A DNA stretch of 61,372 nt from an uncultured Balneola sp. (GCA_902529365.1 CABZWK010000013.1:1-61372); one strand, 5' to 3'. Shown: positions 45,941-54,872, counted from the first letter of the stretch. The notes: generated by a model from the letters alone, not told the origin. Program-made: numbers and translations.

Positions 45941-46595
45941 AAATAAAGTCAAATAACAACCAACCAGCCACGCTAGTTACACCAACAAAGCCGAAAAGTG
46001 CAGCTACTTCAGAATTCCACCAACCTTGCATACCGTCCACGAAAGCTTTTTTGGTTAAGCGAGATAACAACAAAATAAAAGGTACAAATAAAGGGATACT
46101 AAGAACCGAAAAAATAGCCCCTTTCCGATCTGCTTGCGAGACTATTGCTGCAATTAAGGTGCATACCGAGGATAAGCCCATAGTTCCAAACACCATGATG
46201 TATAAAAAGGCAGGATAGGATACAATCGACCACTTGATTAAAAAGCCATATAAACTAAAGCTAAGTAGGTAAATTAAAAGACTGAATCCCATATTATATA
46301 GGTATTTTCCTAAATAGACCGCTGTAGCATTGGAGTAAATCTGCAAAGTTTGATAAGTTCCTCTATCTGTCTCCATGATAAAACTTCGCCCCAAAACAGT
46401 TAGGGATGCGAACAAGACTACAATCCAAATAAGACCACTTTTAGGCGTAGGCTGCAGCTCTTGGGCCCGGAGAGTAAACAAAATGAGTAATAGGGCAGCT
46501 ATAATGAAAGCCGAAACCATATTTAAAGCATACTTACTGCGAAATTCGATACGAAGATCTTTCTCAAATACCGATAAAATTTGGCGAATTAACAT
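45927..46595 (-). CDS. ccmB: Heme exporter protein CcmB
   Basis: A 222-residue inner-membrane protein with about six hydrophobic helices. The N-terminus FEKDLRIEFRSKYALN and the segment LTVLGRSFIMETDRGTYQTLQIY match CcmB, the membrane subunit of the CcmAB ABC system for cytochrome c maturation. Its partners ccmA and ccmC are not next to it: downstream is holB and upstream is a divergent PTS-like gene. It is the first gene of the minus-strand unit. Substrate is assigned from the family only. Confidence 0.92.
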   Translation of the reverse strand: MLIRQILSVFEKDLRIEFRSKYALNMVSAFIIAALLLILFTLRAQELQPTPKSGLIWIVVLFASLTVLGRSFIMETDRGTYQTLQIYSNATAVYLGKYLYNMGFSLLIYLLSFSLYGFLIKWSIVSYPAFLYIMVFGTMGLSSVCTLIAAIVSQADRKGAIFSVLSIPLFVPFILLLSRLTKKAFVDGMQGWWNSEVAALFGFVGVTSVAGWLLFDFIWEED

Positions 46596-46742
46596 GCCGA
46601 AGTTTACAAAAAAATGAAGTCTTTCACTTTGTAAGTTTCGTCATTACTTTATGGGTCTAAAACAATGGAAAGGGAGGATTTCTAACGGCGTGCTCCTTTT
46701 AAATTTTTAGCGCACTTATCATCAATTTAAACTGAATTACCA

Positions 46743-47210
46743 TTGAGTATTCATCAATTACTTAGTTTAAAACATATTCTGCTAGACCTTGAGGTGGTTA
46801 ATAAATTTGATGCTATTCATGCATTGGTAGATACGTTAATTGGTACAATTGATACCGAACAGCTACTAGAAATAAGAGAGGCTATTGTTTCGCGTGAAAA
46901 AATTATGTCTACAGGGGTTGGGCAAGGTTTGGCAATACCCCATGGTAAAACAGATGCGGTTGACCAATACTATGCCGCTTTTGCACGTTTGAAAGAACCA
47001 ATAGAATTCAATTCTATTGATTCTGCACCCGTTCAGCTTATTTTTTTAATAGTAGGCCCTTATTCAGACCACCGAAGTTATATACGATTATTAAGCAGAG
47101 TTTCAACTCTTATGAATTATGACGATTTTCGTACTGATTTATTGGACGTACAAAATGAAAAAGAACTCATTGAGCACTTCAAAGAAAAAGAGTTGCGTCA
47201 ATTTAGTTAA
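46743..47210 (+). CDS. PTS EIIA-type (fructose/nitrogen-regulatory) domain protein
   Basis: A 155-residue protein starting at TTG 46743, the only start that preserves the family N-terminus (LSLKHILLDLEVVNKFDAIHALVDTL). It has the phosphorylatable histidine of PTS EIIA mannitol/fructose-type domains in GLAIPHGKTDAV (H67). No HPr or EI gene is in the window, so it may act as a PtsN-like regulator rather than a sugar importer. It lies 148 bases from the divergent ccmB and 24 bases before the PBP4-like gene. The C-terminal KELIEHFKEKELRQFS is a usual helix. Confidence 0.88.
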   Translation: MSIHQLLSLKHILLDLEVVNKFDAIHALVDTLIGTIDTEQLLEIREAIVSREKIMSTGVGQGLAIPHGKTDAVDQYYAAFARLKEPIEFNSIDSAPVQLIFLIVGPYSDHRSYIRLLSRVSTLMNYDDFRTDLLDVQNEKELIEHFKEKELRQFS

Positions 47211-47234
47211 TCCAAAAAATAAAGTGAGTAGTTA

Positions 47235-48842
47235 ATGTGGCATATATATATAAGCTTACAGATAAATTATTGGAATCTTAAACAATTGGCACTGCTGTAT
47301 TTTGTTCTAGCCACAATCTACCTTGTACCTGTGCAACTTCAGGCTCAGAGTGTGGAAGACATTATTTTACAGCAAGAATCCAAAGGGGTGCACTGGTCTA
47401 TTTCGGTTATAGATGAACAAGGTCAGTCTTTAGAATCTTGGAACGATCAAAAGTGGATAGTTCCAGCTTCTAACATGAAGCTTGTCACATCGGCTGCGGT
47501 GTTAGAAAAATTAGGAACTGAATTTCGCTACCAAACACCCATCTATGGACGAGGATATTTGGAGGATTCTGTGTGGGTAGGAGATTTAATGATAGTGGGT
47601 AAAGGAGATCCTAGTATCTCTGGTTTTTTTTACGAGGAAAATAGATATCATGTATTTGAAGAACTTCTTCAAGTTCTCAAAAATGAAGGAATTACTAGAT
47701 GGACCGGTCAATGGATTGGCCGTTTAGGCTATTTTGATGCGGAAGTGTATCCAAAAGGATGGGATTGGGACGATTTGAACTTCTACTACGGAGTAGAAAT
47801 TAGTGAACTCAGTTTTAATAATAACGCGGTAGATCTAGTTGTAGTGGCCGAGGGTGAGATAGGAGCCAAACCACAAATAAGTTGGTTTCCGAATCAAACT
47901 GATTATGTACAGTTTATTAACGAACAGCGTATAGCACCTGCCCATACCAAATACGATGAATATTACCGAAGATCGTGGCAAACTAATGAACTCTATTTAG
48001 CTAGCAGTTTGCCAATGGGGTATAAGGAGACAGAAGCTCTTGCTATTTATGATGCCCCCGCATTCTTTATGGACTCATTTGTAGATTACTTGTGGGCAAA
48101 TGGCCTTGAAGATACCCAGCAAGATACCTCTCCCTATCGAATTGAACGTTGGTGGCCTGATGTACTTAAACCCGAAGCCAACGAATTATTGACAGGTCTT
48201 GCTAGCGAACAACTAGGCTCGGCCTTATGGACTGGATATCCACCCAATTGGTATGCTACCACTTTGGCTTCAGATGCACTGGTAGGATGGGAGTACCTAG
48301 GAGCAGTGGAATCGCCCAAACTTGGTAATTTGGTTAGTTGGCTAAACAAGGAAAGCGATAATTTTTATGCTGAGATGCTCCTGAAAACTCTTTCAGCTGA
48401 AACCCATGAAGGCCCAGGCAGTACAAGTGACGGCGTCCAAAAAACGCGTGAAATTTTAGGCTCTATGGGATTAGATACGACATATATGATTATGCGGGAC
48501 GGCTCGGGTTTGGCAGGTGGAAATTTTTTAACTACCTCGTTCTTAACCGATTTGTTGTTCAGTATGCATCACAGTTCAAATTCTGAGATTTTTCATGCTT
48601 CACTGCCTGTGATGGGAGAAGATGGCACGCTGCATTACCGGATGAAATTCAGCCCACTTAGAGGGCGGGTGCAGGCCAAAACCGGATTTGTAGGAGGAGC
48701 TCGAAGCCTAAGCGGATACCTAACTACAGAGCTTGGAAATACCCTTATTTTTAGTATGTCAGCCAACAATTTTGTGTCAAAAGTATCTGCCATAGATGCA
48801 GTACATGAGAAGATATTGACGTACCTTTATTATAATTATTAG
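47235..48842 (+). CDS. dacB: D-alanyl-D-alanine carboxypeptidase/endopeptidase, PBP4 (S13) family
   Basis: A 535-residue periplasmic penicillin-binding protein. After an N-terminal signal region (about 1-37, ending LQAQ), the S13 motifs are in order: SNMK (S79, K82), SDN (S374-N376) and KTG (K482). ASNMKLVTSAAVLEKLG is the typical active-site helix. These enzymes trim peptide stems and cut crosslinks in peptidoglycan. The gene follows the EIIA-like gene by 24 bases. The signal region is longer than usual before the hydrophobic core (MWHIYISLQINYWNLKQL), and an internal start cannot be excluded. Length is slightly above the E. coli protein. Confidence 0.93.
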   Translation: MWHIYISLQINYWNLKQLALLYFVLATIYLVPVQLQAQSVEDIILQQESKGVHWSISVIDEQGQSLESWNDQKWIVPASNMKLVTSAAVLEKLGTEFRYQTPIYGRGYLEDSVWVGDLMIVGKGDPSISGFFYEENRYHVFEELLQVLKNEGITRWTGQWIGRLGYFDAEVYPKGWDWDDLNFYYGVEISELSFNNNAVDLVVVAEGEIGAKPQISWFPNQTDYVQFINEQRIAPAHTKYDEYYRRSWQTNELYLASSLPMGYKETEALAIYDAPAFFMDSFVDYLWANGLEDTQQDTSPYRIERWWPDVLKPEANELLTGLASEQLGSALWTGYPPNWYATTLASDALVGWEYLGAVESPKLGNLVSWLNKESDNFYAEMLLKTLSAETHEGPGSTSDGVQKTREILGSMGLDTTYMIMRDGSGLAGGNFLTTSFLTDLLFSMHHSSNSEIFHASLPVMGEDGTLHYRMKFSPLRGRVQAKTGFVGGARSLSGYLTTELGNTLIFSMSANNFVSKVSAIDAVHEKILTYLYYNY

Positions 48843-48929
48843 TTTCTTGTTGATGTCTACCCAGCTAGGATATCAAAGTTTCTTGAATTTTTACGATTAA
48901 TATATATGCTGAAAACCTATGAGTGAGCT

Positions 48930-49820
48930 ATGAGTGCAGAAATTATAGATGGTAAAATGGTAGCAGAGCTTCTTTACAAGAGAGTTAAGGAGGATGTGCA
49001 GCAGTGGTGTAAAAAGGGTAATCGAAGACCGTTTTTGCAGGTTATTTTGGTAGGAGATGAACCCGCATCCATAATCTATACCGGTACTAAGACTAAAGCT
49101 TGTCAGCAAGTAGGCATAGAAACCGATACTATGGTTTTGCAAGACACGATTTCAGAAAATGAACTTACCGAAATTATTCATTCTTGTAATACCAATTATG
49201 ATATAGACGGTATACTAGTTCAAATGCCTTTGCCGAGTCATTTATCAAAATACAGTGTGATAGAAGCCATAGATCACCGGAAAGATGTAGACGGATTCCA
49301 CCCTATGAATGTGGGACGCCTGTCATTGGATCAGCCATGCTTTAAAAGCTGTACTCCCGCTGGAGTGATGGAACTCCTGAAGTACTATAGCATTCCCGTT
49401 AAATCTAAACATGCGGTAGTTGTCGGAGCGAGTACTATAGTAGGTAGCCCAATGGCAGTCATGTTGTCTAGAGAGAATTCAACTGGCAAAGCTACCACTA
49501 CAATTTGTCATAAATATACCCGAGATTTGACGGCTCATACTATTGGTGCTGATATATTGATTGTGGCCGCAGGGCAGCCAAACTTAATAAAAGCTGAAAT
49601 GGTTAAACAAGGCGTTGTTATTATCGATGTCGGTATAAATCGAATAGCGGATGAAACCCATGAAAAAGGATACCGACTAGTGGGTGATGTTGATTTTGAA
49701 TCGGTACGAATAAAAGCAAGTTGGATTACTCCTGTTCCTGGTGGTGTAGGCCCTATGACGGTGGCCATGCTCATGAAGAACACACTGTTAGCAGCAAAAA
49801 AATCGGTATACCCGAAATAA
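48930..49820 (+). CDS. folD: Bifunctional methylenetetrahydrofolate dehydrogenase / methenyltetrahydrofolate cyclohydrolase
   Basis: A 296-residue FolD. The catalytic Tyr-Lys pair is in IIYTGTKTKAC, ILVQMPLP holds the glutamine, and KDVDGFHPMNVGRL the catalytic aspartate. The C-terminal PVPGGVGPMT signature is intact. The NADP-binding loop reads VVGASTIVGSP, with Ala167 where many FolD enzymes have Arg (GRS), so the cofactor preference may differ. Together with GlyA and FolC it supports one-carbon metabolism. It begins 87 bases after dacB and ends 77 before the small unknown gene. Confidence 0.95.
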   Translation: MSAEIIDGKMVAELLYKRVKEDVQQWCKKGNRRPFLQVILVGDEPASIIYTGTKTKACQQVGIETDTMVLQDTISENELTEIIHSCNTNYDIDGILVQMPLPSHLSKYSVIEAIDHRKDVDGFHPMNVGRLSLDQPCFKSCTPAGVMELLKYYSIPVKSKHAVVVGASTIVGSPMAVMLSRENSTGKATTTICHKYTRDLTAHTIGADILIVAAGQPNLIKAEMVKQGVVIIDVGINRIADETHEKGYRLVGDVDFESVRIKASWITPVPGGVGPMTVAMLMKNTLLAAKKSVYPK

Positions 49821-49831
49821 ATGATTTTAGA

Positions 49832-49849
49832 GTGACATAATGGTGTCAC
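49832..49849. promoter_or_regulatory. Operator-like dyad GTGACA-N6-TGTCAC
   Basis: A perfect 6-bp inverted repeat, GTGACA TAATGG TGTCAC, lies 12 bases after the folD stop. It sits just upstream of a TATGTTTG that matches the Bacteroidota -7 consensus, which is where a repressor or activator would bind. The spacing is not that of a CRP/FNR site (GTGA-N6-TCAC). No T-run follows, so a terminator is unlikely. Confidence 0.4.
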
Positions 49850-49851
49850 CC

Positions 49852-49859
49852 TATGTTTG
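49852..49859 (+). promoter_or_regulatory. Candidate Bacteroidota-type -7 element (TATGTTTG)
   Basis: TATGTTTG matches the TAnnTTTG consensus and ends 37 bases before the ATG at 49897. A convincing -33 element is not seen at the usual distance; the dyad described at 49832 occupies that region. Confidence 0.35.
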
Positions 49860-49896
49860 TAAGTTTCTTCTGAATCAAAACAAAACAGAAGACATA

Positions 49897-50289
49897 ATGT
49901 TTACTTCACACAATACATCACCCAGTCTTAACACTTCATCATCGACACTTAATCCGTTGAGAATTCCTTCAAGCAGGGTTATCAAGAAAACCAAGAACCC
50001 GTTTATTCGACCGCTATTGGCACGAATAAGCAGCGAAAGTGAGCGAGAATACCAAGAACTCCATCAAGTATTTTCCTTATTAGGATGGCATGAAGTGCCG
50101 GATGTTTTAAAAGTTGAAATTTATGACGATGTGCGGGCAATGGTAGAAGAGTTGCAGGGAAGCTACTCAAGCTGCGATCCTTACGTTCGAAACAGAAGAA
50201 ATAGAGTTCATTATTGGGTACAGTCATTTTTAGATGGGAATTCCAGTCTAAAAACTGCCATTGAAGCTCTGAAAATTCACCCTTTGTAG
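49897..50289 (+). CDS. Small hypothetical protein
   Basis: A 130-residue protein that I do not recognise. I prefer ATG 49897 (MFTSHNTSPSL) because the in-frame ATG at 49840 falls within an inverted repeat and upstream of a likely promoter; both are possible. The first ~50 residues are Ser/Thr/Asn-rich and probably disordered. The rest is helical and charged (SESEREYQELHQVFSLLGWH, VLKVEIYDDVRAMVEELQGSY, RNRRNRVHYWVQSFLDGNSS). No signal peptide or membrane segment is seen. It lies between folD and guaB, in the same direction. Function unknown. Confidence 0.6.
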   Translation: MFTSHNTSPSLNTSSSTLNPLRIPSSRVIKKTKNPFIRPLLARISSESEREYQELHQVFSLLGWHEVPDVLKVEIYDDVRAMVEELQGSYSSCDPYVRNRRNRVHYWVQSFLDGNSSLKTAIEALKIHPL

Positions 50290-50405
50290 CGATTGACTGT
50301 ATACTCACGTTTTTGGTTAAACGATAGAGGTTTTTCTGATTTTTGCATTCAATTACAGAAGAGAAGTTTGTATCTTTATTAAATTATATCAAATTTATTA
50401 GACCA

Positions 50406-51902
50406 ATGTCGAAATCTTCATCCACCCAATCCGCCCAGAGTAGCTTCGATCGAATCACTAGACAAGGACTCACCTATGACGATGTCTTATTGGTTCCTCA
50501 TTTTTCTAAGGTTCTCCCGCGAGATGTAGATATTAGCGTGCAACTAACTCCTACACTTATCTTGAATACACCTATTTTGAGTGCGGCAATGGATACCGTA
50601 TCTGAATACAGAATGGCAATTGCATTAGCCAGAGAGGGTGGAATAGCTATGCTGCATAAGAATATGAGCATAGAAAATCAGGCGGAGCAAGTTCGATTGG
50701 TTAAAAGAAGCGAAAGCGGTATGATAGTGGATCCAGTGACCTTAACTCCGTCTGCTTTGGTTCAGGATGCTCGTGATCTTATGGCAATGCACCGAATAGG
50801 TGGTATTCCAATTATTGATGAATATGGAGCTCTTCAGGGTATTGTGACAAATCGAGACTTACGCTTCGAGTCTGATATGACCAAAAAATTAGGGGACATT
50901 ATGACAAAACAGCCCTTAATTACAGCGAAAGAGGGAACTAATTTAGTACAGGCTGAGGAGATACTTCAATCCCATAAAGTTGAAAAGTTACCCATTGTTG
51001 ACTCAAAAGGGATCTTGGTCGGCTTAATCACTTTTAAGGACATTGAAAAAAAAATGAATTTCCCTAATGCCTGTAAGGATGAATTAGGGCGTTTACGCGT
51101 CGGAGCTGCCGTTGGGGTTACAGCAGACACTATGGATAGGGTAAACGCTTTGGTTGGTGCTGGCGTAGATATTATCACCGTCGATACAGCCCACGGCCAT
51201 TCAGAGGGAGTTCTCAAAACCGTCGAAGCCATAAAGAAAAAGTATGGTTCATTGAATGTGATTGGTGGTAACATCGCCACACGAGAAGCGGCTAAAGCAT
51301 TAGCAGATGCAGGAGCTGATGTGGTGAAAGTTGGGGTTGGACCTGGTTCAATATGTACCACGCGGATTGTGACTGGAGTAGGAGTACCACAGTTAAGCGC
51401 GGTGATGGAAATAAGTGATTTTTGCTTGGAACATGGCATCGGGCTCGTAGCAGATGGTGGAATTAAGCAAACGGGTGATATACCCAAGGCTATTGCGGGA
51501 GGCGCTGACGTGGTTATGATGGGGTCTATGTTTGCTGGAGTTGATGAAAGTCCAGGTGAAACCATTATTTTTGACTCAAGAAAGTATAAATCGTACCGTG
51601 GAATGGGTAGTATAGGAGCTATGCAAAAAGGATCCAAAGATCGCTACTTCCAGGACGTGGAAGATGATTTAAAAAAACTGGTACCTGAAGGAATTGAAGG
51701 CCGTGTACCATATAAGGGATATTTAAGTGAGGTCGTTCATCAAATGTCGGGTGGATTACGAGCTGCTATGGGATATTGTGGAGCAAAAAATATCTCAGAT
51801 CTTAAAAAAGCACATTTTGTACAAATATCAGCGGCCTCTTATAAGGAAAGTCATCCACATACGGTACAAATAACAAAAGAAGCGCCTAACTATTCGGTAT
51901 AA
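50406..51902 (+). CDS. guaB: Inosine-5'-monophosphate dehydrogenase
   Basis: A 498-residue enzyme catalysing the committed step to GMP. I start at ATG 50406 (MSKSSSTQSAQSSF); the frame extends to a TTG at 50343, but the extra residues are not family-like. The N-terminus LTYDDVLLVPHFSKVLPRDVDIS is typical. A pair of CBS domains occupies about residues 95-215 (IGGIPIIDEYGALQGIVTNRDLRF, VEKLPIVDSKGILVGLITFKDI). The catalytic cysteine lies in GPGSICTTRIVTGVG (C317), and the flap GSKDRYFQ follows. TATCTTTA at 50371 is a weak promoter-like element. The glycosyltransferase gene follows two bases later. Confidence 0.97.
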   Translation: MSKSSSTQSAQSSFDRITRQGLTYDDVLLVPHFSKVLPRDVDISVQLTPTLILNTPILSAAMDTVSEYRMAIALAREGGIAMLHKNMSIENQAEQVRLVKRSESGMIVDPVTLTPSALVQDARDLMAMHRIGGIPIIDEYGALQGIVTNRDLRFESDMTKKLGDIMTKQPLITAKEGTNLVQAEEILQSHKVEKLPIVDSKGILVGLITFKDIEKKMNFPNACKDELGRLRVGAAVGVTADTMDRVNALVGAGVDIITVDTAHGHSEGVLKTVEAIKKKYGSLNVIGGNIATREAAKALADAGADVVKVGVGPGSICTTRIVTGVGVPQLSAVMEISDFCLEHGIGLVADGGIKQTGDIPKAIAGGADVVMMGSMFAGVDESPGETIIFDSRKYKSYRGMGSIGAMQKGSKDRYFQDVEDDLKKLVPEGIEGRVPYKGYLSEVVHQMSGGLRAAMGYCGAKNISDLKKAHFVQISAASYKESHPHTVQITKEAPNYSV

Positions 51903-51904
51903 AG

Positions 51905-53275
51905 GTGGGTGTAATACAGCATATACCCCCCCATGATAAGCCACTTAAGGAGCTGTTATTTATTGTTTATTTCTTCCCACCCATGGGTGGAAGCGGTGTG
52001 CAAAGACCACTTAAATATGTAAAGTATCTAAATGAATTTGGTTGGAAGCCAATAATTTTAGTGCCAGAGCCAGGCCTTTATCACACCTTCGATTCCTCTT
52101 TAGAACAAGAACTTCAAGAACTCATTGATCAGAAAAAAGTGCAAGTTTACCGGGTAAGAGGTGGAACACCTTTGCATTGGAACAGTTCGAAAACGCACTG
52201 GCGTCCGGGGTTTCGTTTAGAAAAATGGTTGCGAAGGCTCTCTCATTTTTTCTATTTACCTGACAACAAAAAAGGATGGATTAAACAGGGTTTTCAAAAA
52301 TCCAAAGAAATTATTGAAAAGCATTCTATTCAAGCGATATACGCAACAGCGCCACCTTATAGTAATTTAATGTTAGCGGCTAAGCTTAAAGCCCGTTTTA
52401 ATATTCCAACTATAATGGATTTTAGGGACGATTGGTTGGAGAGTCATCTAATTGCGTATCCAACACCCATTCACAAAATACTAATGAGGCGACTTGAAGC
52501 AAGCGTACTTGCAGTGGCAGACACGGTCATTGCAATAAATGAACCTATAGCTAGTGCAATAAGTAGAAGGTATCCCTTATTACCCAGCGTTGTGGTTCAA
52601 ACTCATGGCTATGATTCAGATGATTTTGATGCTGCCTACTTTCCTGGTAGTTCAATAGAAAAGAAACCCACTGACGAAAACGGCCTTAGTCAAAATGAAA
52701 TAATCCAAATACTTTATTCAGGTTCCTTTTATGCCGATAGTGGCCCAAGCATTTTTTTAAGGGCAGTAAAAAAACTTATTAAAGAAGTACCCTCACTTGC
52801 CAATATTATAGAATTGCACTTTCAAGGTAGTCCAATCGAGCCATATTTACCTTTAATTAATCAATTGGGCTTAGATGAGATTGTTCAAGACCATGGATAC
52901 ATTCCTCATAATGAGGCTATTCTCCGTATGCAACAAGCTTCTATTCTTTGGTTAAACAATGGGCATAGAAAGCGAAAGCATACCATAACTCTAAGCAAAA
53001 CCTATGAATATATGGCAACCAGGCGGCCCGTTATTGCGTTGATTCCTGAGGGGGATACAAAAAAGGTTTTAAAAGATTATTCACGCAGTTATATTACTCC
53101 ACCTGATAACATTGAAAAGGTGAAAAAAACTATTCTACAAGCAATTGCTGATGTTCAAACTGGGAATCTAAAATCTTTGAATGAAGAGTGGTTGGAAACA
53201 TTTACCAGAAAAGTGATCGCTGAAAGTCTTGCCAATAAATTAGATTCGCTACTTGATCAACATCCTGTGAATTAA
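51905..53275 (+). CDS. Glycosyltransferase, GT4-like
   Basis: A 456-residue GT-B fold enzyme starting at GTG 51905, two bases after guaB. The N-terminal donor/acceptor half has the family opening FPPMGGSGVQRPLKYVKYLNEFGWKPIILVP. The second half contains the sugar-nucleotide site region ILYSGSFYADSGPSIFLRAVKKL and LSKTYEYMATRRPVIALIPEG, with the E of EYMA where GT4 enzymes bind the nucleotide. No membrane segment is seen. It could act in LPS, capsule or another envelope glycan. The next gene is an M23 peptidase, supporting an envelope role, but the acceptor is unknown. Confidence 0.85.
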   Translation: MGVIQHIPPHDKPLKELLFIVYFFPPMGGSGVQRPLKYVKYLNEFGWKPIILVPEPGLYHTFDSSLEQELQELIDQKKVQVYRVRGGTPLHWNSSKTHWRPGFRLEKWLRRLSHFFYLPDNKKGWIKQGFQKSKEIIEKHSIQAIYATAPPYSNLMLAAKLKARFNIPTIMDFRDDWLESHLIAYPTPIHKILMRRLEASVLAVADTVIAINEPIASAISRRYPLLPSVVVQTHGYDSDDFDAAYFPGSSIEKKPTDENGLSQNEIIQILYSGSFYADSGPSIFLRAVKKLIKEVPSLANIIELHFQGSPIEPYLPLINQLGLDEIVQDHGYIPHNEAILRMQQASILWLNNGHRKRKHTITLSKTYEYMATRRPVIALIPEGDTKKVLKDYSRSYITPPDNIEKVKKTILQAIADVQTGNLKSLNEEWLETFTRKVIAESLANKLDSLLDQHPVN

Positions 53276-54133
53276 ATGAATACCGAATTATTAAAAACAT
53301 TAGTTAGACTTAAAGACAAATGGTTACGTTTGATTTTAATTGATGAGTCCGTTCCAGATGGTTCTCGTGAATATCAATTTTTACCTCGTCAGTTTTTTTT
53401 TGGATTAGTCGCCTTTTTGGCCTCTGTTTTGATTGTCTTTATGCTCATACTCAATTTCACACCTCTCGGAGAATGGGTATACAGAAGCAAAGAATCAAAA
53501 GTAAATATGCAAATTGAGCATGTATTAGGCAGATTGGATGCTCTTCAGGACTCATTAGATATACGCGATGAACAACTTGGGCAAATTAGGAGTATCATCC
53601 GGCTAAACACTGATACAACATTAAGTCTAGATGAACGGTTGCAGAGTTTGCTTTCAATGCAAGATCAAACTGTATTGGGTAGGATTCCCCGAAGTGCCCC
53701 AAAAGAAGTGTTAGATTTAAGCACACAAGGATTAATATCATCCTCATTGTTAAAAAGTGAACCCATATTTCCTACAGCATATCCAGTCGATGGTACTATT
53801 TCTCGATCATTTAAACCTAATGAAGAGCATTTTGGTTTAGATATTGCAGCCACTGAGGGTGAAGAGGTACAGGCTTTGGCGGAGGGAACTATTGTTAATA
53901 TTAATTGGACGATAGCGAATGGTTATGTAATATCTATTCAACATACTAAAGGTCTATTAAGTGTGTATAAGCATTGCCGGACATCTTACAAGCGAGAAGG
54001 GGAAGTGGTGGTAAAAGGTGATGTGATTGCCACTGTTGGTAATGCTGGTGTGCAAAGCACCGCTTCTCATCTTCATCTTGAAATATGGAAGGACGGGTTA
54101 CCGCAAGATCCTGAAATCTACTTATTGAAATAA
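53276..54133 (+). CDS. M23 family metallopeptidase (LytM-like), membrane-anchored
   Basis: A 285-residue protein with a cytoplasmic N-terminus (~33 residues), one membrane helix (about 38-62, FFFGLVAFLASVLIVFMLIL) and a periplasmic coiled-coil-like stretch (about 75-135, NMQIEHVLGRLDALQDSLDIRDEQLGQIRSIIRL). The C-terminal LytM domain has the zinc ligands in HFGLD (H185, D189) and HLHLE (H265, H267). Such enzymes cut peptide crosslinks in peptidoglycan. It overlaps nothing but starts on the base after the glycosyltransferase stop, and the bactofilin gene follows one base after its stop. The pairing with bactofilin matches known shape-control modules. Confidence 0.9.
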   Translation: MNTELLKTLVRLKDKWLRLILIDESVPDGSREYQFLPRQFFFGLVAFLASVLIVFMLILNFTPLGEWVYRSKESKVNMQIEHVLGRLDALQDSLDIRDEQLGQIRSIIRLNTDTTLSLDERLQSLLSMQDQTVLGRIPRSAPKEVLDLSTQGLISSSLLKSEPIFPTAYPVDGTISRSFKPNEEHFGLDIAATEGEEVQALAEGTIVNINWTIANGYVISIQHTKGLLSVYKHCRTSYKREGEVVVKGDVIATVGNAGVQSTASHLHLEIWKDGLPQDPEIYLLK

Positions 54134-54134
54134 A

Positions 54135-54563
54135 ATGATATCTAGAAAAAGAAAAACTACGAGTACAACTATGACGAATGAAACCAATTATCCATCGGTC
54201 AATATTATTAGTGAAGGTTCAGAACTAGAAGGCATTCTAAAATCAGAACACGATATACGCATTGGAGGAATACTTAATGGTACTCTTAAAACAGAATGTA
54301 AAGTTATCATAACCGAACAAGGATTTGTTTCGGGTGATATTATATGTCAAAATGCAGATATAGCTGGAAAAGTAAGCGGAGATGTATTAGGAAAAAATAA
54401 AGTTACACTTCGAAAAAAAGCAATCCTTAATGGTAATCTAACTACTAAGATTTTAGTTATTGAAGAGGGTGCTAATGTAAACGGGCTTTGTAAAATGGGT
54501 GACATTACAGTAGCGGATACTCAAGATTATGCAGAAAAAGTGCTAAATGGTCTAGAAAAATGA
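54135..54563 (+). CDS. Bactofilin family polymer-forming protein
   Basis: A 142-residue DUF583/bactofilin protein. A basic N-terminal tail (MISRKRKTTSTT) is followed by a right-handed beta-helix core with short repeats about one coil apart: IISEGSELEGILKSEHDIRIGG, GTLKTECKVIITEQGFVSGDIICQNADIAGKVSGDV. It should form filaments without nucleotide. The tail may bind membrane or partner. It directly follows an M23 peptidase, as in Helicobacter and other species where bactofilin and M23 peptidase act together on cell shape. A second Met (MTNETNYP) twelve codons in could also be the start. Confidence 0.92.
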   Translation: MISRKRKTTSTTMTNETNYPSVNIISEGSELEGILKSEHDIRIGGILNGTLKTECKVIITEQGFVSGDIICQNADIAGKVSGDVLGKNKVTLRKKAILNGNLTTKILVIEEGANVNGLCKMGDITVADTQDYAEKVLNGLEK

Positions 54564-54585
54564 AACCTTAAAATGGGGATTTAAT

Positions 54586-54825
54586 GTGATTTCAAAATGG
54601 TTACCAAAACCCTATCGAGTCTACCTTAGTTTTGGGATTGAAATAGCATTATTACTCTCCCTACCAATAATTATAGGTAGCTTTGTTGATGGATATTTTG
54701 GAATTAAACCAATTGGTATATTGAGTGGAGTTACCCTTGGGATTATTTTATTTTTTTTTCGAATTGTTAGCTTGCTCAAAGATCCTGCCCTAGATAGGCG
54801 AGACAGCAAACAAGGGGACAAGTAA
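54586..54825 (+). CDS. AtpZ/AtpI family protein, first gene of the ATP synthase operon
   Basis: A 79-residue membrane protein starting at GTG 54586 (ISKWLPKPYRVYLSFG). Two hydrophobic segments (about 13-32 and 40-60) are separated by DGYFGIKPIG, in the AtpZ/AtpI order. AtpZ-type proteins are linked to assembly or magnesium/calcium supply for the F0 ring. A GGGGA eight or so bases upstream may serve as the ribosome site. It leads the atp gene run and follows bactofilin by 22 bases. The function is assigned by size, topology and position, not by strong motifs. Confidence 0.8.
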   Translation: MISKWLPKPYRVYLSFGIEIALLLSLPIIIGSFVDGYFGIKPIGILSGVTLGIILFFFRIVSLLKDPALDRRDSKQGDK

Positions 54826-54872
54826 TTTAAATGAGCTGGGCCTGCTAAAACCACTTTCGAGAAAATCTACTT

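Noticed and set aside
49832-49849. Possible CRP/FNR site
   Set aside because: Half-sites are GTGACA with a 6-base spacer, so GTGA and TCAC are ten bases apart rather than six.
50966-51637. 223-residue frame on the minus strand opposite guaB
   Set aside because: It is Pro/Thr/Ser-rich with no domain, and lies fully within the well-conserved guaB; typical antisense shadow.
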